Notes: generated from the sequence alone by a model not told the origin. A stretch of DNA of 64,000 nucleotides from PoT sp049331405 (GCF_049331405.1 NZ_CP186274.1:8556001-8620000); one strand, 5' to 3'. Positions 17,978 through 26,669 are shown, counted from the first letter of the stretch. Made by a program: numbers and translations.

Positions 17978-18916
17978 TCACGAGAGTCGGTAGCCCAGTC
18001 CCTTGCAACGCCTGCACTCATAATCGAACTGGCCTGGCTCGCACGAGGGGCATGGCCTCCAACGCTCGGGATCTGGGATGCTCAGGAACTCGCCGAGCCG
18101 CTCGACGAACCGGCCCCGGATGCCGGGCTCGGCCATGAACTCGCGGTGCAGCTCGCGGAGGTCCTCGAGTCGGGGCTCGGCCTTCTGGTAGGCGACGACG
18201 TCGCGGGCGAGCACCTCCCGGTTCCGCTCTCCCAGGCCCGACCAGATCGGCATGGCCCTGGCCTCGGCCTCCACCTTCTCACGCCAGGCGGCCCGCGAGA
18301 GCTTCTGCTCGACCGCGTGGACCGTGATGCGTCCCTGGCGGATCTCCTCGCGGTCCTCCTCGCTGGCATGCCTGGCGACACGCCGCACCTTCTCGACCTC
18401 GCGGGCCGAGGTGCCCAGCACCTTCGCGGTTCGTTCGGACGAGCGGTTCCGCTTCGCCCGAGGCTGCCCCGGCTCCAGCTTGGCCCGGGTGCCGCCCATC
18501 TTGCTCCGCTCGTCGTGCCGCTCGATGTACCTCAGCAGCTCGGCGTCGGTGAGGTTGCGGCGGACCCTCTGGTTGTCGACCGCCCAGCGTCGTGCGGCCG
18601 CCTCGTCCGGGAACTCGATCCGGCAGACGAGGACGTCGACCCCCGCCGCCTTGGCCGCCGCCAGGCGGGTATGGCCGTCGATCACGACGTTGCCCCATGC
18701 CGTGATGGGATGGGATGCCTGGAAGCCGACCCGCTTCATGGACTCGGTGATGAGGCCGAGGACCCGAGGCCCGATGGGGTACAGGCCGGCGAAGGGCTCG
18801 CGGACCTCCAGCGAGTCGGGGCTCACGGCCTCTTTCGTGAACCGGCTCCACCAGTCGCCGGGCTCGAGTGTGGGGACGGAGGTGCCTTCGCCCCGGGCGT
18901 GCGTGGACATCGGCAT
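17978..18916 (-). CDS. ParB-like protein with C-terminal zinc cluster
   Basis: 312 aa. ATG 18916 has GGAGAG in front; the longer frame to 19096 reads through the repeat palindrome and is rejected. The N-terminal half is a ParB/Spo0J-type domain with VVIDGHTRLAAAKAAGVDVL. A HTH-containing middle region follows (LTDAELLRYIERHDERSKMG, then SERTAKVLGTSAREVEKV). The C-terminus CPSCEPGQFDYECRRCKGLG gives four Cys that could bind zinc. Family members bind palindromic sites and act in partition or gene control. Its relatives here are the genes at 46704-47810 and 29547-30263. The repeat palindrome lies 62 bases upstream of its start. Confidence 0.8.
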   Translation of the reverse strand: MPMSTHARGEGTSVPTLEPGDWWSRFTKEAVSPDSLEVREPFAGLYPIGPRVLGLITESMKRVGFQASHPITAWGNVVIDGHTRLAAAKAAGVDVLVCRIEFPDEAAARRWAVDNQRVRRNLTDAELLRYIERHDERSKMGGTRAKLEPGQPRAKRNRSSERTAKVLGTSAREVEKVRRVARHASEEDREEIRQGRITVHAVEQKLSRAAWREKVEAEARAMPIWSGLGERNREVLARDVVAYQKAEPRLEDLRELHREFMAEPGIRGRFVERLGEFLSIPDPERWRPCPSCEPGQFDYECRRCKGLGYRLS

Positions 18917-18977
18917 GCGGACTCTCCTGCCGTGCGGGTTGGCGAGATCGGGTTGCGGTGGGGATGCCCCTGGAAAT

Positions 18978-19003
18978 CCAAGAGCGCCGATCGGCGCTCT
19001 TGG
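18978..19003. repeat. Element palindrome copy 1
   Basis: CCAAGAGCGCCGA followed by its exact reverse complement (26 bp). It lies 28 bases past the stop of the minus-strand gene 19032-19253 and upstream of the ParB-like gene. Confidence 0.95.
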
Positions 19004-19031
19004 GTCTGGAAGCTGATTCAGCTCGCGAGCT

Positions 19032-19253
19032 TCATCGCTCGGGTGCAGGCTTCGTGAAACCGTGCTTCTCTGCCGCTTCGACCAAGGATTGGTCAATCAG
19101 GTCCGTGACCTTGAGGCGGCGGAACTTAGCGAACTCCAGAACCCAGGCATGCCAATCGAGTGACCCCCGGATCGCGAAACCGGCGGAACCGGATTCGGGT
19201 TTGTCGGCTTTCTTCCGGGCCATCTTCCGTACTCGCTCGATTGTAGCAGCCAT
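19032..19253 (-). CDS. Small ribbon-helix-helix-like DNA-binding protein
   Basis: 73 aa from ATG 19253 (AAAGGGA upstream); the open frame extends to 19304. The core LDWHAWVLEFAKFRRLKVTD then LIDQSLVEAAEKHGF is the strand plus two-helix pattern of RHH/CopG-type proteins, preceded by a very basic MARKKADKP stretch. The protein at 27749-27943 is a paralogue. It is divergent from the gene at 19518, and the shared upstream region has two TTGCTAGCAA palindromes, one inside a promoter, so it is the likely autorepressor (inference). Confidence 0.6.
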   Translation of the reverse strand: MAATIERVRKMARKKADKPESGSAGFAIRGSLDWHAWVLEFAKFRRLKVTDLIDQSLVEAAEKHGFTKPAPER

Positions 19254-19307
19254 ACCGTCCCTTTGCCTGCCTGCGGATTGTAGCAAACGGATATCGCAAA
19301 CCATAGA

Positions 19308-19413
19308 AGAATACGCCAGGGCAAGCCTAATAGCAACACATTGCTAGCAAAAATGTAGCGATTTGTATTTTTGAGAAACAGAGTATTGACGATTTGCTAG
19401 CAAACTGTATTAT
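19308..19413. promoter_or_regulatory. Divergent promoters with paired TTGCTAGCAA operators
   Basis: Rightward: TTGACG at 19386-19391, 16 bases, TATTAT at 19408-19413. Leftward: TTGCTA (19336-19331), 17 bases, TATTCT (19313-19308). The palindrome TTGCTAGCAA occurs at 19341-19350, just upstream of the leftward -35, and at 19394-19403, inside the rightward spacer; the two are 53 bases apart, about five helical turns. A half site TAGCAA overlaps the leftward -35. Confidence 0.7.
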
Positions 19414-19517
19414 GTAGCCATCGAAACGAGGCATCTGGAAACACGAAGGGCCAGGAGCGTGGTTCAGACGCTCCTGGCCCAGACGAAAGCCCCAAACGAT
19501 CAAGAAAGGAACCTTCA

Positions 19518-20132
19518 ATGACGATCATGACCCGCACTCGCCCGGTGGTCAAGCCGACCCGCGTTGCCCCTCGCCGCGAAGCTGCCTTCGGCGAGGGCCT
19601 TGAGGATCAGCCGGGCCTCTCCTGCCCGATCGACCAACGCCCGCTGCCGACCATCCAGGGCGTCGGGCTGACCGGCGAGGAGTCGAGGCGGGTGAACGGT
19701 GCCAGGAACCGGGCGTTCGCCGAATACGCCAGGTCCTGCCCCGAGGCCACGCTGCCCGAGTGCGACGTGGTTGCCCGCAAGGCCGCCCACGACGAGTTAA
19801 GAAGGCTCCTGAAGGAGCGTCCCGCCGCCCCGGCCCTGGCTCCTGTCGTCGAGGTCGAGCCCGAGGTTGCGGTCGAGCCTGTTCCGGTCGTCTCCCCTCG
19901 ACACACTTCGATCCCTATTCCGAAGTTCGCACGCCGCCCCAACCACGATCGTGGCGATGAACTCTGGTGGAGCCAGGTCCGCGACGCCGAGGACCGTGGC
20001 ATCACCCTCGACGGCGGGGACGACCTCGAGGACGCGATGACGATGTCGGAATGGCTCGAGTCCGCCGCCCCCTGCAACCTCGGCGACTTCGAACACGCCC
20101 AGAGCCAGTACCTCAGCCACGTCGAGGCCTGA
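19518..20132 (+). CDS. Hypothetical protein driven by the operator-controlled promoter
   Basis: 204 aa, with AAGAAAGGAA before the ATG. It has a basic N-terminus (MTRTRPVVKPTRVAPRREAA), a middle helical part (SRRVNGARNRAFAEYARSCP), a Pro/Val/Glu-rich linker near residues 108-135 and an acidic C-terminal domain with DELWWSQVRDAEDRGITLDG. I recognise no family. Its promoter is the strongest-looking one in the element and contains a likely operator, so it may be the first gene of an early or regulated unit. Confidence 0.65.
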   Translation: MTIMTRTRPVVKPTRVAPRREAAFGEGLEDQPGLSCPIDQRPLPTIQGVGLTGEESRRVNGARNRAFAEYARSCPEATLPECDVVARKAAHDELRRLLKERPAAPALAPVVEVEPEVAVEPVPVVSPRHTSIPIPKFARRPNHDRGDELWWSQVRDAEDRGITLDGGDDLEDAMTMSEWLESAAPCNLGDFEHAQSQYLSHVEA

Positions 20133-20141
20133 CACTTCCCC

Positions 20142-20167
20142 GAGGGCGGGCCACCCGGCCCGCCCTC
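20142..20167 (+). terminator. Stem-loop 3' of the gene at 19518
   Basis: GAGGGCGGGCC at 20142-20152 pairs perfectly with GGCCCGCCCTC at 20157-20167 around an ACCC loop, 10 bases after the stop codon. No T-run follows. Confidence 0.55.
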
Positions 20168-20253
20168 CCGTCACGATCCAGGCCCGCAGCCTCGGGCCAC
20201 GCCCATCGTCCGCACACAGCTCAGGATCGCACTCATACACCAGGAGTCTCCCC

Positions 20254-20850
20254 ATGCAACGCATCTCCCGCCGCGAAGCTCTCCGATCCATCGGCTCGAC
20301 CGTCGCCGTAGTCTCGACCCCGCCCGGCATGGACCTGGCCCTCGGGTGCCGCGATGCCGAGGCCGAGGCATTCACGCTGGCCCGCCGCTACCAGGATGCG
20401 GAGCGTGCCCGCAAGCGTCACTTCCAGTCATGGAAGGTGGAGGGGCCTCGGCTGGTGGAAGCCTGGGAGGCGGCGGACGCCGAGGGCAGGGACGAGGAGG
20501 CGGAGGCGATCGACTCGAAGATACGGGCGGCCGAGTCATGGGGCGATGAGCTGACCGATCGGCTGACCGAGGCCACGGTCGAGATGGCGATGTGCATCCT
20601 GCGTGCGAACCGGAGGATCGGCGATGGCGAGGGCCTCGAGGACCTGTGGGACCTGGCCCCGTTCGAGCCGTGCGGCCTGCTCCTGGGCACGACGATGTAC
20701 GTCGTGCTGGCCCAGGACGAGGGCGAGCCCCTCGACCGCGTGAGCAACCTCAGGCTGATCCATTTCGACATTGCGAGCACGCCCACGGTCGAGGGCCCAT
20801 CGACGAGGAAGCGGGCGAGCCAGCGGGCAAGGCAACAGGTCTCTGCCTGA
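20254..20850 (+). CDS. Hypothetical protein with Tat-like N-terminus
   Basis: 198 aa. The start RISRREALRSIGSTVAVVS resembles a twin-arginine signal of the planctomycete RREALR kind, but the hydrophobic stretch is short, so export is doubtful. From about residue 40 there is a charged helical region (FTLARRYQDAERARKRHF) and a segment rich in Glu/Asp (EAADAEGRDEEAEAIDSK). The C-terminal part LWDLAPFEPCGLLLGTTMYV has one Cys. No family recognised. It precedes palindrome copy 2. Confidence 0.6.
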   Translation: MQRISRREALRSIGSTVAVVSTPPGMDLALGCRDAEAEAFTLARRYQDAERARKRHFQSWKVEGPRLVEAWEAADAEGRDEEAEAIDSKIRAAESWGDELTDRLTEATVEMAMCILRANRRIGDGEGLEDLWDLAPFEPCGLLLGTTMYVVLAQDEGEPLDRVSNLRLIHFDIASTPTVEGPSTRKRASQRARQQVSA

Positions 20851-20882
20851 TCGTTCGATACGCCTACACTGAGTGTTCCGTT

Positions 20883-20908
20883 CCAAGAGCGCCGATCGGC
20901 GCTCTTGG
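20883..20908. repeat. Element palindrome copy 2
   Basis: Identical 26-bp palindrome, 32 bases after the stop of the plus-strand gene and 15 bases after the stop of the convergent sigma-factor gene. Confidence 0.95.
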
Positions 20909-20923
20909 ATTCGATGCGATTGA

Positions 20924-23266
20924 TCATTTGGTCTTTAGGACATGCCGGATCACGAGGTCGGTCTGGCCCGTCTCGCCTTCGGCATAGGCTTCCGATCTCG
21001 GATCTTCGATCAAGCCCAAGACCTTGTACCTACCTATCGGCACGGGGCCGATGCGGAACGACCCGTCTGGTTGGGTGTGAGTGATCCTGGCCGGTCTTGG
21101 CTGCTCACTAAGCCGGCCAGCGGCATTCAGGGGCTCCAGCCAACCGACGGCGGAATTCGCGGATGGTTTCCCGTCGGGCCCGATCACCCTGCCGGAAATG
21201 TAACCTCCGGCAGGTGCCGTGATGTTGAGTTCCACGGGGTTCTCGCGGTTCGCCCTTGCCGAGACCCAGGACATGGCTTGGTCGTTCGACTCGGCTATGA
21301 CTTTCCACTCGCCGGGCGAGAGATTAGCGACGCGGAATCGGCCCTCGCCATCGGTGGAGATATTTGATCGAAAGTCATTCGTGGGCCTCGACTCCATCCG
21401 CACCCACGCGTCGGCCAAGGGACGCCCGGCGTCGTCCCGCACGGTCCCCATGATCGTGCAACCGAGACGCAGCGTGAAATCCACATCGGATCGCGGCTGC
21501 TCGTTGCGATTGAAGTGGTATTCAGCCTTTTCGTATCGGGGGTGGGTGGCGAGTAAGTGCATTATGAGGCGACCATCTTGGGCCAACGGGGGGATGCCGC
21601 GGAAGGCGAACCGGCCCTCATCGTCCGAGCGGACCTTCAGGCTAATTGCATTACCCTCCGAAGGCCCCCCATCCGTCGAGCCGTAGCGGACGATCGCCGT
21701 CCTCGCGATCCAGAGGTCGAGCTCGACGCCAGCGATGGGCTTATCCGCCGCGTCGACGACCCTCCCCATGCAGGGTTTTTGTTTTGAAAGTTTGTAAGTG
21801 TATCGATCTTCCGCGTGAACCTCGTCCGTGAGGAAGATGGCCTCGGTGAGACCGTAGCCTTTCGCTTCGAAGAAGATCTTCGCGAATGGAGTACGCGACC
21901 TCTTGAAGTGGAGAGTGAATTGGCCCGCCTGGTCGCTGCGGGCGATCGCCCCCCAGGTCGAAACTACAGCCTCGGGGATCGGCTTCCCTCTGTCGTCCAG
22001 GACTCGGCCCCGAAGCGTCTTCGTCGCCTCTGCCTGCCGAGAGAGGTCATCTCGCATCTCGACTCGATGGAGGTCATCCTGGCGGCCGATGTGGTCATGC
22101 GATGCTCGGCAGATCAGATTCCTCGTGTCGGCTGGCTTGCCGGTCAACTCCCTGGCCAACACATCCATCCGACTGACGAAAGATGGCTCGGATACGCGAC
22201 GGACCAAGTATTCCCAATGTTCCGTACGTTGCAGGACGCGTGGCCGGAAGAAAGACGTGATCTGATCGACGAGTTCCGGCGTCGGCTCATCGCGACCGAT
22301 CTTCCTGATGAGCGCTTCGATATCGTCGCGGGAAGGGCCAGTCAGTTCGCCCGGGAGATCTTCAACGTCCTCCTCCTGGGCCTTGGCTTCGTCGACGCGA
22401 ACATCTCGTGGTGCCACGGCGGCGATTTCCCGGATCGGGCTAGCCTTCGGCGGGCCTCCCAGTACCCAGGTCATCCCGACCGCGAGCGTCGTGGCCACGG
22501 CAATGAATGAAACCGCGACGATTTTGAGCTTGCTGACCGCTATCGCGCGAATGATCCTCTCGGCCACCGCTTCCAGGGTCGCTCTTCTGTTGAATGGCCG
22601 GGCGATCAAGGATGTAGACTCTGCCAGGGCTGCGGGCACGGCGATCGGCGATCCGAAGCTCAGGCTCGATGTCAGGCCTCCACGACTCCATTGAGCTCGA
22701 AGCCTATCACGACCGCGAGACAGGCGACTCTTGATCGTGCCGACGGGGCATCCCAGGCGACGTGCAGCCTCGTCGCACGAGAGGCCCTCGAGCTCACACA
22801 AGACGATCGGGTCTCGATACCGCTCGGGCAGGCGGGCAACGATTTCGTGGACGGCATCGATGATCTCATCGCGGCCTTCCGATATCGAAGGCCTCGCGGC
22901 GGCCCCTTCGCGCTTCTTTCGGCGGGCCGCCGCCGCATGGATATCGCGTGCGGCCCGCAGGCACACACCGTGGAGGTAGCTCGCCACGGACTCTCGATTG
23001 CGGATCGCCCCGGCCTTTCGAGCCAGCACCAAGAACGTGGCCTGGAATGCATCGTCCGCGTCATTGGGATCGGCCAGCACACCACGGCAAACTCGCAGGA
23101 CCATCGGCCCATGGCGTTTCACGAGTAGTGCGAAGGCGAGTTCGGCGGCCTCGTCGCGTTGGCCCAGGAAACGGTCCAAGAGCCGGCCATCCGAGAGATT
23201 GGAGGCGGATCCGTCCTCGAAAATCGTGCGGATATCCGCCAAGATCGATGAGCTTGAAGGGTTCAT
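20924..23266 (-). CDS. ECF sigma factor fused to a membrane helix and carboxypeptidase-regulatory-like repeats
   Basis: 780 aa. Residues about 30-195 are a sigma-70 ECF protein: LLVKRHGPMVLRVCRGVLAD, DADDAFQATFLVLARKAGAI, then region 4 ARLPERYRDPIVLCELEGLS with DEAARRLGCPVGTIKSRLSR. A helix follows near 245 (IVAVSFIAVATTLAVGMTWV). The rest, about 500 residues, contains several carboxypeptidase D regulatory-like beta units, e.g. LRGRVLDDRGKPIPEAVVST, CTIMGTVRDDAGRPLADAWV and YISGRVIGPDGKPSANSAVG. This architecture is known in planctomycetes and implies membrane-linked sensing. Finding it as element cargo is unusual. Confidence 0.88.
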   Translation of the reverse strand: MNPSSSSILADIRTIFEDGSASNLSDGRLLDRFLGQRDEAAELAFALLVKRHGPMVLRVCRGVLADPNDADDAFQATFLVLARKAGAIRNRESVASYLHGVCLRAARDIHAAAARRKKREGAAARPSISEGRDEIIDAVHEIVARLPERYRDPIVLCELEGLSCDEAARRLGCPVGTIKSRLSRGRDRLRAQWSRGGLTSSLSFGSPIAVPAALAESTSLIARPFNRRATLEAVAERIIRAIAVSKLKIVAVSFIAVATTLAVGMTWVLGGPPKASPIREIAAVAPRDVRVDEAKAQEEDVEDLPGELTGPSRDDIEALIRKIGRDEPTPELVDQITSFFRPRVLQRTEHWEYLVRRVSEPSFVSRMDVLARELTGKPADTRNLICRASHDHIGRQDDLHRVEMRDDLSRQAEATKTLRGRVLDDRGKPIPEAVVSTWGAIARSDQAGQFTLHFKRSRTPFAKIFFEAKGYGLTEAIFLTDEVHAEDRYTYKLSKQKPCMGRVVDAADKPIAGVELDLWIARTAIVRYGSTDGGPSEGNAISLKVRSDDEGRFAFRGIPPLAQDGRLIMHLLATHPRYEKAEYHFNRNEQPRSDVDFTLRLGCTIMGTVRDDAGRPLADAWVRMESRPTNDFRSNISTDGEGRFRVANLSPGEWKVIAESNDQAMSWVSARANRENPVELNITAPAGGYISGRVIGPDGKPSANSAVGWLEPLNAAGRLSEQPRPARITHTQPDGSFRIGPVPIGRYKVLGLIEDPRSEAYAEGETGQTDLVIRHVLKTK

Positions 23267-23665
23267 TCAGCCGGGCTCCTATGGACGGTAATGTCCAGAG
23301 TAGCCGTACAGGGGCCGCGATTCGTTCCAACTTTCTGGAGATTTCTGCCTGTCTTATCCAGTTCGGTTGCCAATTGGCTTGATTGTCCAGACGAGCGGCC
23401 AGACATGAGAGTCATGGGCTCGCGGCGTCTCGTCTCGACTGAAGACTCCCCAAATGCATCCCCGGTTCGTCGATGTCAGGTGCCTCGCATCAGGTTAGAG
23501 AATTGGTTCAACTCAGGACCGCCGATCAGCGTTCCTGATTTGACGATGAAGGCGATGCCGCAGTCTGTAACGTCGGAAACCATCCCTCGCCCGGGTAATA
23601 AGCCGACAGAAGTCCCGCCCGAGCGCCGAAACCTCTCAAGAGGGCAATGCCACTCGGGAGGGACC
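23267..23665. other. Intergenic region with a degenerate palindrome copy
   Basis: Divergent gap between the sigma factor and the exonuclease. The frame of the exonuclease is open through most of it but shows no homology. At 23513-23538 there is a degraded copy of the element palindrome matching 19 of 26 positions, TCAGGACCGCCGA then TCAGCGTTCCTGA. Confidence 0.5.
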
Positions 23666-24433
23666 ATGCTCAAGAATATCATCCTGGAACGCCCGCTGGC
23701 CGTCTTCGACCTCGAGACCACCGGGACCGACACGAAGCTCGACCGCATCATCGAGATCAGCGTCCTGAAGCTCCTGCCCGGCGGCGGCTCCGACCACAGG
23801 ACCAGGCGGGTGAACCCGGGCGTCCCCATCCCGCCAGAGTCCACCGCCGTCCACGGCATCTCCGACGACGACGTGGCCGACTCCCCAACCTTCCGGGCCA
23901 TCGCCCCGGGCCTGACCAAGTTCCTCGACGGCTGCGACCTCTGCGGGTTCAACATCCTCAAGTACGACCTCCGACTGCTCGCCGCCGAGTACAACCGGGC
24001 CCAGCTCGATTTCCCCGTCGCGGGCCGGAAGGTCATCGACGCCTGCCACATCTTCCACCAGAACGAGCGTCGCGACCTGACGGCCGCCTACAAGTTCTAT
24101 TGCGGCCTGGACCACGAGGGGGCCCACGGTGCCGAGGCGGACGTGCTGGCGACCCTGGCCATCCTCGACGCCCAGGTCGCCAGGTACGAGGACCTGCCGA
24201 GGTCGGTGCAGGGCCTGCACGACTACTGCTCGGACCCGAAGGCGTTGGACCTGAGCGGGATGTTCGGGCGTTGCGACGAGGGGACGATCGTCTTCATCAA
24301 GGGCAAATACAAGGGCCGGTCGCTCGACGACATCGCCAGGACCAAGCCGGACTACTTGGAGTGGATGCTCCGGGACGACTACTTCGACGACACGAAGGCC
24401 CTCGCCTCGGAGGCCCTACGCCGGGCCGGCTGA
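23666..24433 (+). CDS. DnaQ-like (DEDDh) 3'-5' exonuclease
   Basis: 255 aa from ATG 23666, which has GGGAGGGA in front; the frame runs open to 23291 without homology. Exo I: LAVFDLETTGTDTKLDRIIE with the DxE pair. Exo II: CGFNILKYDLRLLAAEYNRA with Asp. Exo III: HGAEADVLATLAILDAQV with the H-x4-D signature. The C-terminus GTIVFIKGKYKGRSLDDIAR and YLEWMLRDDY is the PD-loop extension often found in phage and plasmid versions of the epsilon-like exonuclease. Likely role: proofreading, repair or end trimming during element replication. Confidence 0.9.
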   Translation: MLKNIILERPLAVFDLETTGTDTKLDRIIEISVLKLLPGGGSDHRTRRVNPGVPIPPESTAVHGISDDDVADSPTFRAIAPGLTKFLDGCDLCGFNILKYDLRLLAAEYNRAQLDFPVAGRKVIDACHIFHQNERRDLTAAYKFYCGLDHEGAHGAEADVLATLAILDAQVARYEDLPRSVQGLHDYCSDPKALDLSGMFGRCDEGTIVFIKGKYKGRSLDDIARTKPDYLEWMLRDDYFDDTKALASEALRRAG

Positions 24434-24485
24434 GTCGGTCGCGTGCGGAAGGTCGACGACGCCTCCCGAGGATTGGGGACACCGC

Positions 24486-24758
24486 ATGGAAGCCGATGGG
24501 ACGAAGGGCGAGAAGGCGGGCCGATGCCGCCTCACGCTCACGATTAACGGGGCTGACTACGCCGTGCGGCCCATCGCCTCGGAGATGGACGACGTCAGCC
24601 GTGCCTTCCGCCTTAGCCACGACGGCGACACCTACGACGTGGCCCAGACCATCCACGGGCCGACGTGCGATTGTCCCGATTTCATCTTCCGGCGTGAGTG
24701 GTTGGACCCGCGAGGCTGCCTGCACATCAGGGCGATGAAGGCGGTGGGGATGCTGTAG
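24486..24758 (+). CDS. SWIM-type zinc-finger mini-protein
   Basis: 90 aa, 52 bases downstream of the exonuclease and probably co-transcribed. It starts with a beta-rich region LTLTINGADYAVRPI and FRLSHDGDTYDVAQ, and then has CDCPDFIFRREWLDPRGCLH, which fits the CxC-x(n)-CxH SWIM pattern. SWIM domains bind zinc and DNA or proteins and are usually part of larger ATPases or transposases; a stand-alone one is uncommon. The match is by motif only. Confidence 0.65.
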   Translation: MEADGTKGEKAGRCRLTLTINGADYAVRPIASEMDDVSRAFRLSHDGDTYDVAQTIHGPTCDCPDFIFRREWLDPRGCLHIRAMKAVGML

Positions 24759-24785
24759 GGTACGAGGTCGCCAGGCATGAACCGG

Positions 24786-24817
24786 AATCTAAGAGCGCCG
24801 ATCGGCGCTCTTAGATT
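24786..24817. repeat. Element palindrome copy 3 with covarying bases and T-run
   Basis: This copy has CTAAGAG and CTCTTAG in place of CCAAGAG and CTCTTGG, a paired change that keeps the symmetry, and extends to a perfect 32-bp palindrome ending AGATT, followed by TTT. It lies 27 bases past the stop of the SWIM gene. It is the copy that looks most like an intrinsic terminator. Confidence 0.95.
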
Positions 24818-25088
24818 TTTCGCGATGGAGGCTCGAATGCGAAGCGGTTCAGTCAAGCCCAGGCGGATTCGCCGGTCTCGGCTTGCCGATCCGGTTGAGG
24901 GCCTGCCGGGCCTTCTCACGAAGGCCGGCGTTCTTCGGTAATCGGTCCGGCCTAATATCCCGCCATCGCCGACGACAATTCGGTGTTCTGCAGGAAGGCA
25001 TGGGAAGCGGCGTGCCCGCCATCTCGGGTACGCACATGCCGATCAGCTTGTTTCACCCGGCCGCCAGGTCGACGGGTGATGGTAGTGA
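24818..25088. other. Intergenic stretch without a supported gene
   Basis: A minus-strand frame 24849-25037 gives a 62-residue basic peptide (DIRPDRLPKNAGLREKARQA) with high-GC third positions. It could be the end of a lost gene, but there is no ribosome site or recognisable domain, so it is not called. Confidence 0.35.
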
Positions 25089-25538
25089 TCACGGGGTAGG
25101 AGGATCGGGCATCCCTGAACCAGGCCCAAGGTCTTTAAGCCATTGCTTAATCGCCTTGGTGCTTTGCCCGTCGACCGTCTCGTAATCGGAATCAAGGGCG
25201 ATTGCAGAGAAATAGAAGAACCCTTGCATCGAGCAATCAGGAACGGTGTTGTGACCCGCCCATGATGCCCACGTCAATCCTGCGTTGATCGTTGCATCAA
25301 ACGTTATGTTGGTGTGCGCGCTATCGTCCTGGGCCCGCAGGGCGACATGGGCGAGATCGCCACCCCAGAAAATATAATTGACGGTGCCGCTGGCTTCGAT
25401 ATTGTCGCCGACTTTCCATCCATTCTGATTGATCACCGGACTGGAGATCTCCATCGTATAGTCGGCTCTGGCGGTGCCTGTAAGCCATAGACAGAATCCG
25501 AGCGCGAAGCTTGATGAAAGCCTTTTGTGCCGCCGCAT
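25089..25538 (-). CDS. Secreted hypothetical protein
   Basis: 149 aa. Signal peptide MRRHKRLSSSFALGFCLWLT with cleavage after GTARA. The mature domain, about 120 residues, is beta-rich (DYTMEISSPVINQNGWKVGD, NYIFWGGDLAHVALRAQDDS) with a single Cys in PDCSMQGFFYFSAIAL and a Pro-rich end. No family recognised. It sits downstream of the DUF1559 gene on the same strand with a 148-base gap and may share its transcript. Confidence 0.6.
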   Translation of the reverse strand: MRRHKRLSSSFALGFCLWLTGTARADYTMEISSPVINQNGWKVGDNIEASGTVNYIFWGGDLAHVALRAQDDSAHTNITFDATINAGLTWASWAGHNTVPDCSMQGFFYFSAIALDSDYETVDGQSTKAIKQWLKDLGPGSGMPDPPTP

Positions 25539-25685
25539 GCCGCAAATCTCCTCGTAGAAAATCAGAAATGCTCACTCTAGAACCACGGAGTTCGGTCAGC
25601 GGCCCTGCCGCTGACGAGTGGAGGACAATGACACGAGGCACTGTCCCTTCACATTGCGTGAATGTGATTCGAACGAATGTTCCCG

Positions 25686-26669
25686 TCAGAAATCCCCGGT
25701 GACGGCTTCATTGCCGTTCCGGGTGCCGATCGCCCGCCAGATACTCGCCGTGATACCGTCCGAGATCCGGCTGACATGGCCGTCGGCGAAGAGGGCGTTG
25801 ACGCCGCCGGAATGGAAGCTCCCGACGGAGAAAGGGCTGATCTGGTAAACGCTGCTAGTGCTGCATCCGTAGTTGTTAATGCTTCCCGCGTGATTATAGA
25901 GCGTCTTGGCAAACGTCCCATGCAGCCAATCGTCCCCCCTGGGGAATGGCTGTGGTTCGAGCATCCGAGTATTGAGGCCCCGGCAGCGACTCAGAAATCG
26001 CTCGTATTCCTCGGCATTCGTGACCTTGTCGCGGATCTCGTAGATCGCCTGTCGCGGATCACCCTTCGACCGATACAAAGATGGCCGCAGGAACCACTCG
26101 GACATGGCGACGGTCCGGCTCAAACCGTCGGTGATGTCCTGCGGGCGGACCGGGGTGCTCTCCGAATGCGAGATCACGCCGTTATTGCACACGTGCCACG
26201 GATCTTTGTCGCAATAACCGACGCCCTGGTTGCCGGGATAGTTGGTGCTGGCGGGATGTTTCGGCGACGGCGCATCCGACGGGCAGAGGAACACCGAGAG
26301 CGATGTCCTGCCGGCCGTGAAGTTCGGGGACGACTTGAGGTCCGAGGACGATGCGAATTCTCTTTGGAGGAAATCCTGAGAATCTACCGAGAAATTGATC
26401 GCGTCATATAGGGACTTCTGCTCGAGGTACGGCAGGATCGCCACGTGGGCGGAAAACCCGTGATTGTGATTCCCCGGCGGCAGCGTCCCGAAGCTTGAGG
26501 CATACCCGTGCAACGCCAATCCTAGTTGCTTGAGGTTGTTCTCGCATTGGATCCGCCGGGCCGACTCTCGCACCGCCTGGACGGCGGGCAGCAATAGCGC
26601 GATCAAAAGGCCGATGATGGCGATCGTGACTAACACCTCGATAAGCGTCAGGCCACGGCGATTTGTCAT
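25686..26669 (-). CDS. DUF1559 pseudopilin-like protein with type IV pilin N-terminus
   Basis: 327 aa from ATG 26669; the frame is open to 27068 without homology. Prepilin motif: RRGLTLIEVLVTIAIIGLLI, with cleavage expected before the Leu and Glu at position 5 present. The planctomycete DUF1559 features follow: LLPAVQAVRESARRIQCENN, LKQLGLALHGYASSFGTLPP, and a C-terminal HSGGVNALFADGHV (the H-x9-DG type motif). Such proteins exist in tens to hundreds of copies per planctomycete genome and are thought to form surface fibres or pseudopili. It appears to be a cargo or captured host gene. Confidence 0.92.
   Translation of the reverse strand: MTNRRGLTLIEVLVTIAIIGLLIALLLPAVQAVRESARRIQCENNLKQLGLALHGYASSFGTLPPGNHNHGFSAHVAILPYLEQKSLYDAINFSVDSQDFLQREFASSSDLKSSPNFTAGRTSLSVFLCPSDAPSPKHPASTNYPGNQGVGYCDKDPWHVCNNGVISHSESTPVRPQDITDGLSRTVAMSEWFLRPSLYRSKGDPRQAIYEIRDKVTNAEEYERFLSRCRGLNTRMLEPQPFPRGDDWLHGTFAKTLYNHAGSINNYGCSTSSVYQISPFSVGSFHSGGVNALFADGHVSRISDGITASIWRAIGTRNGNEAVTGDF

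Noticed and set aside
18146..19057. Plus-strand frame of 303 codons over the ParB-like gene
   Set aside because: Antisense shadow that also reads through palindrome copy 1.
24849..25037. Small basic protein on the minus strand
   Set aside because: No ribosome site or domain; may be residual coding sequence but cannot be supported.
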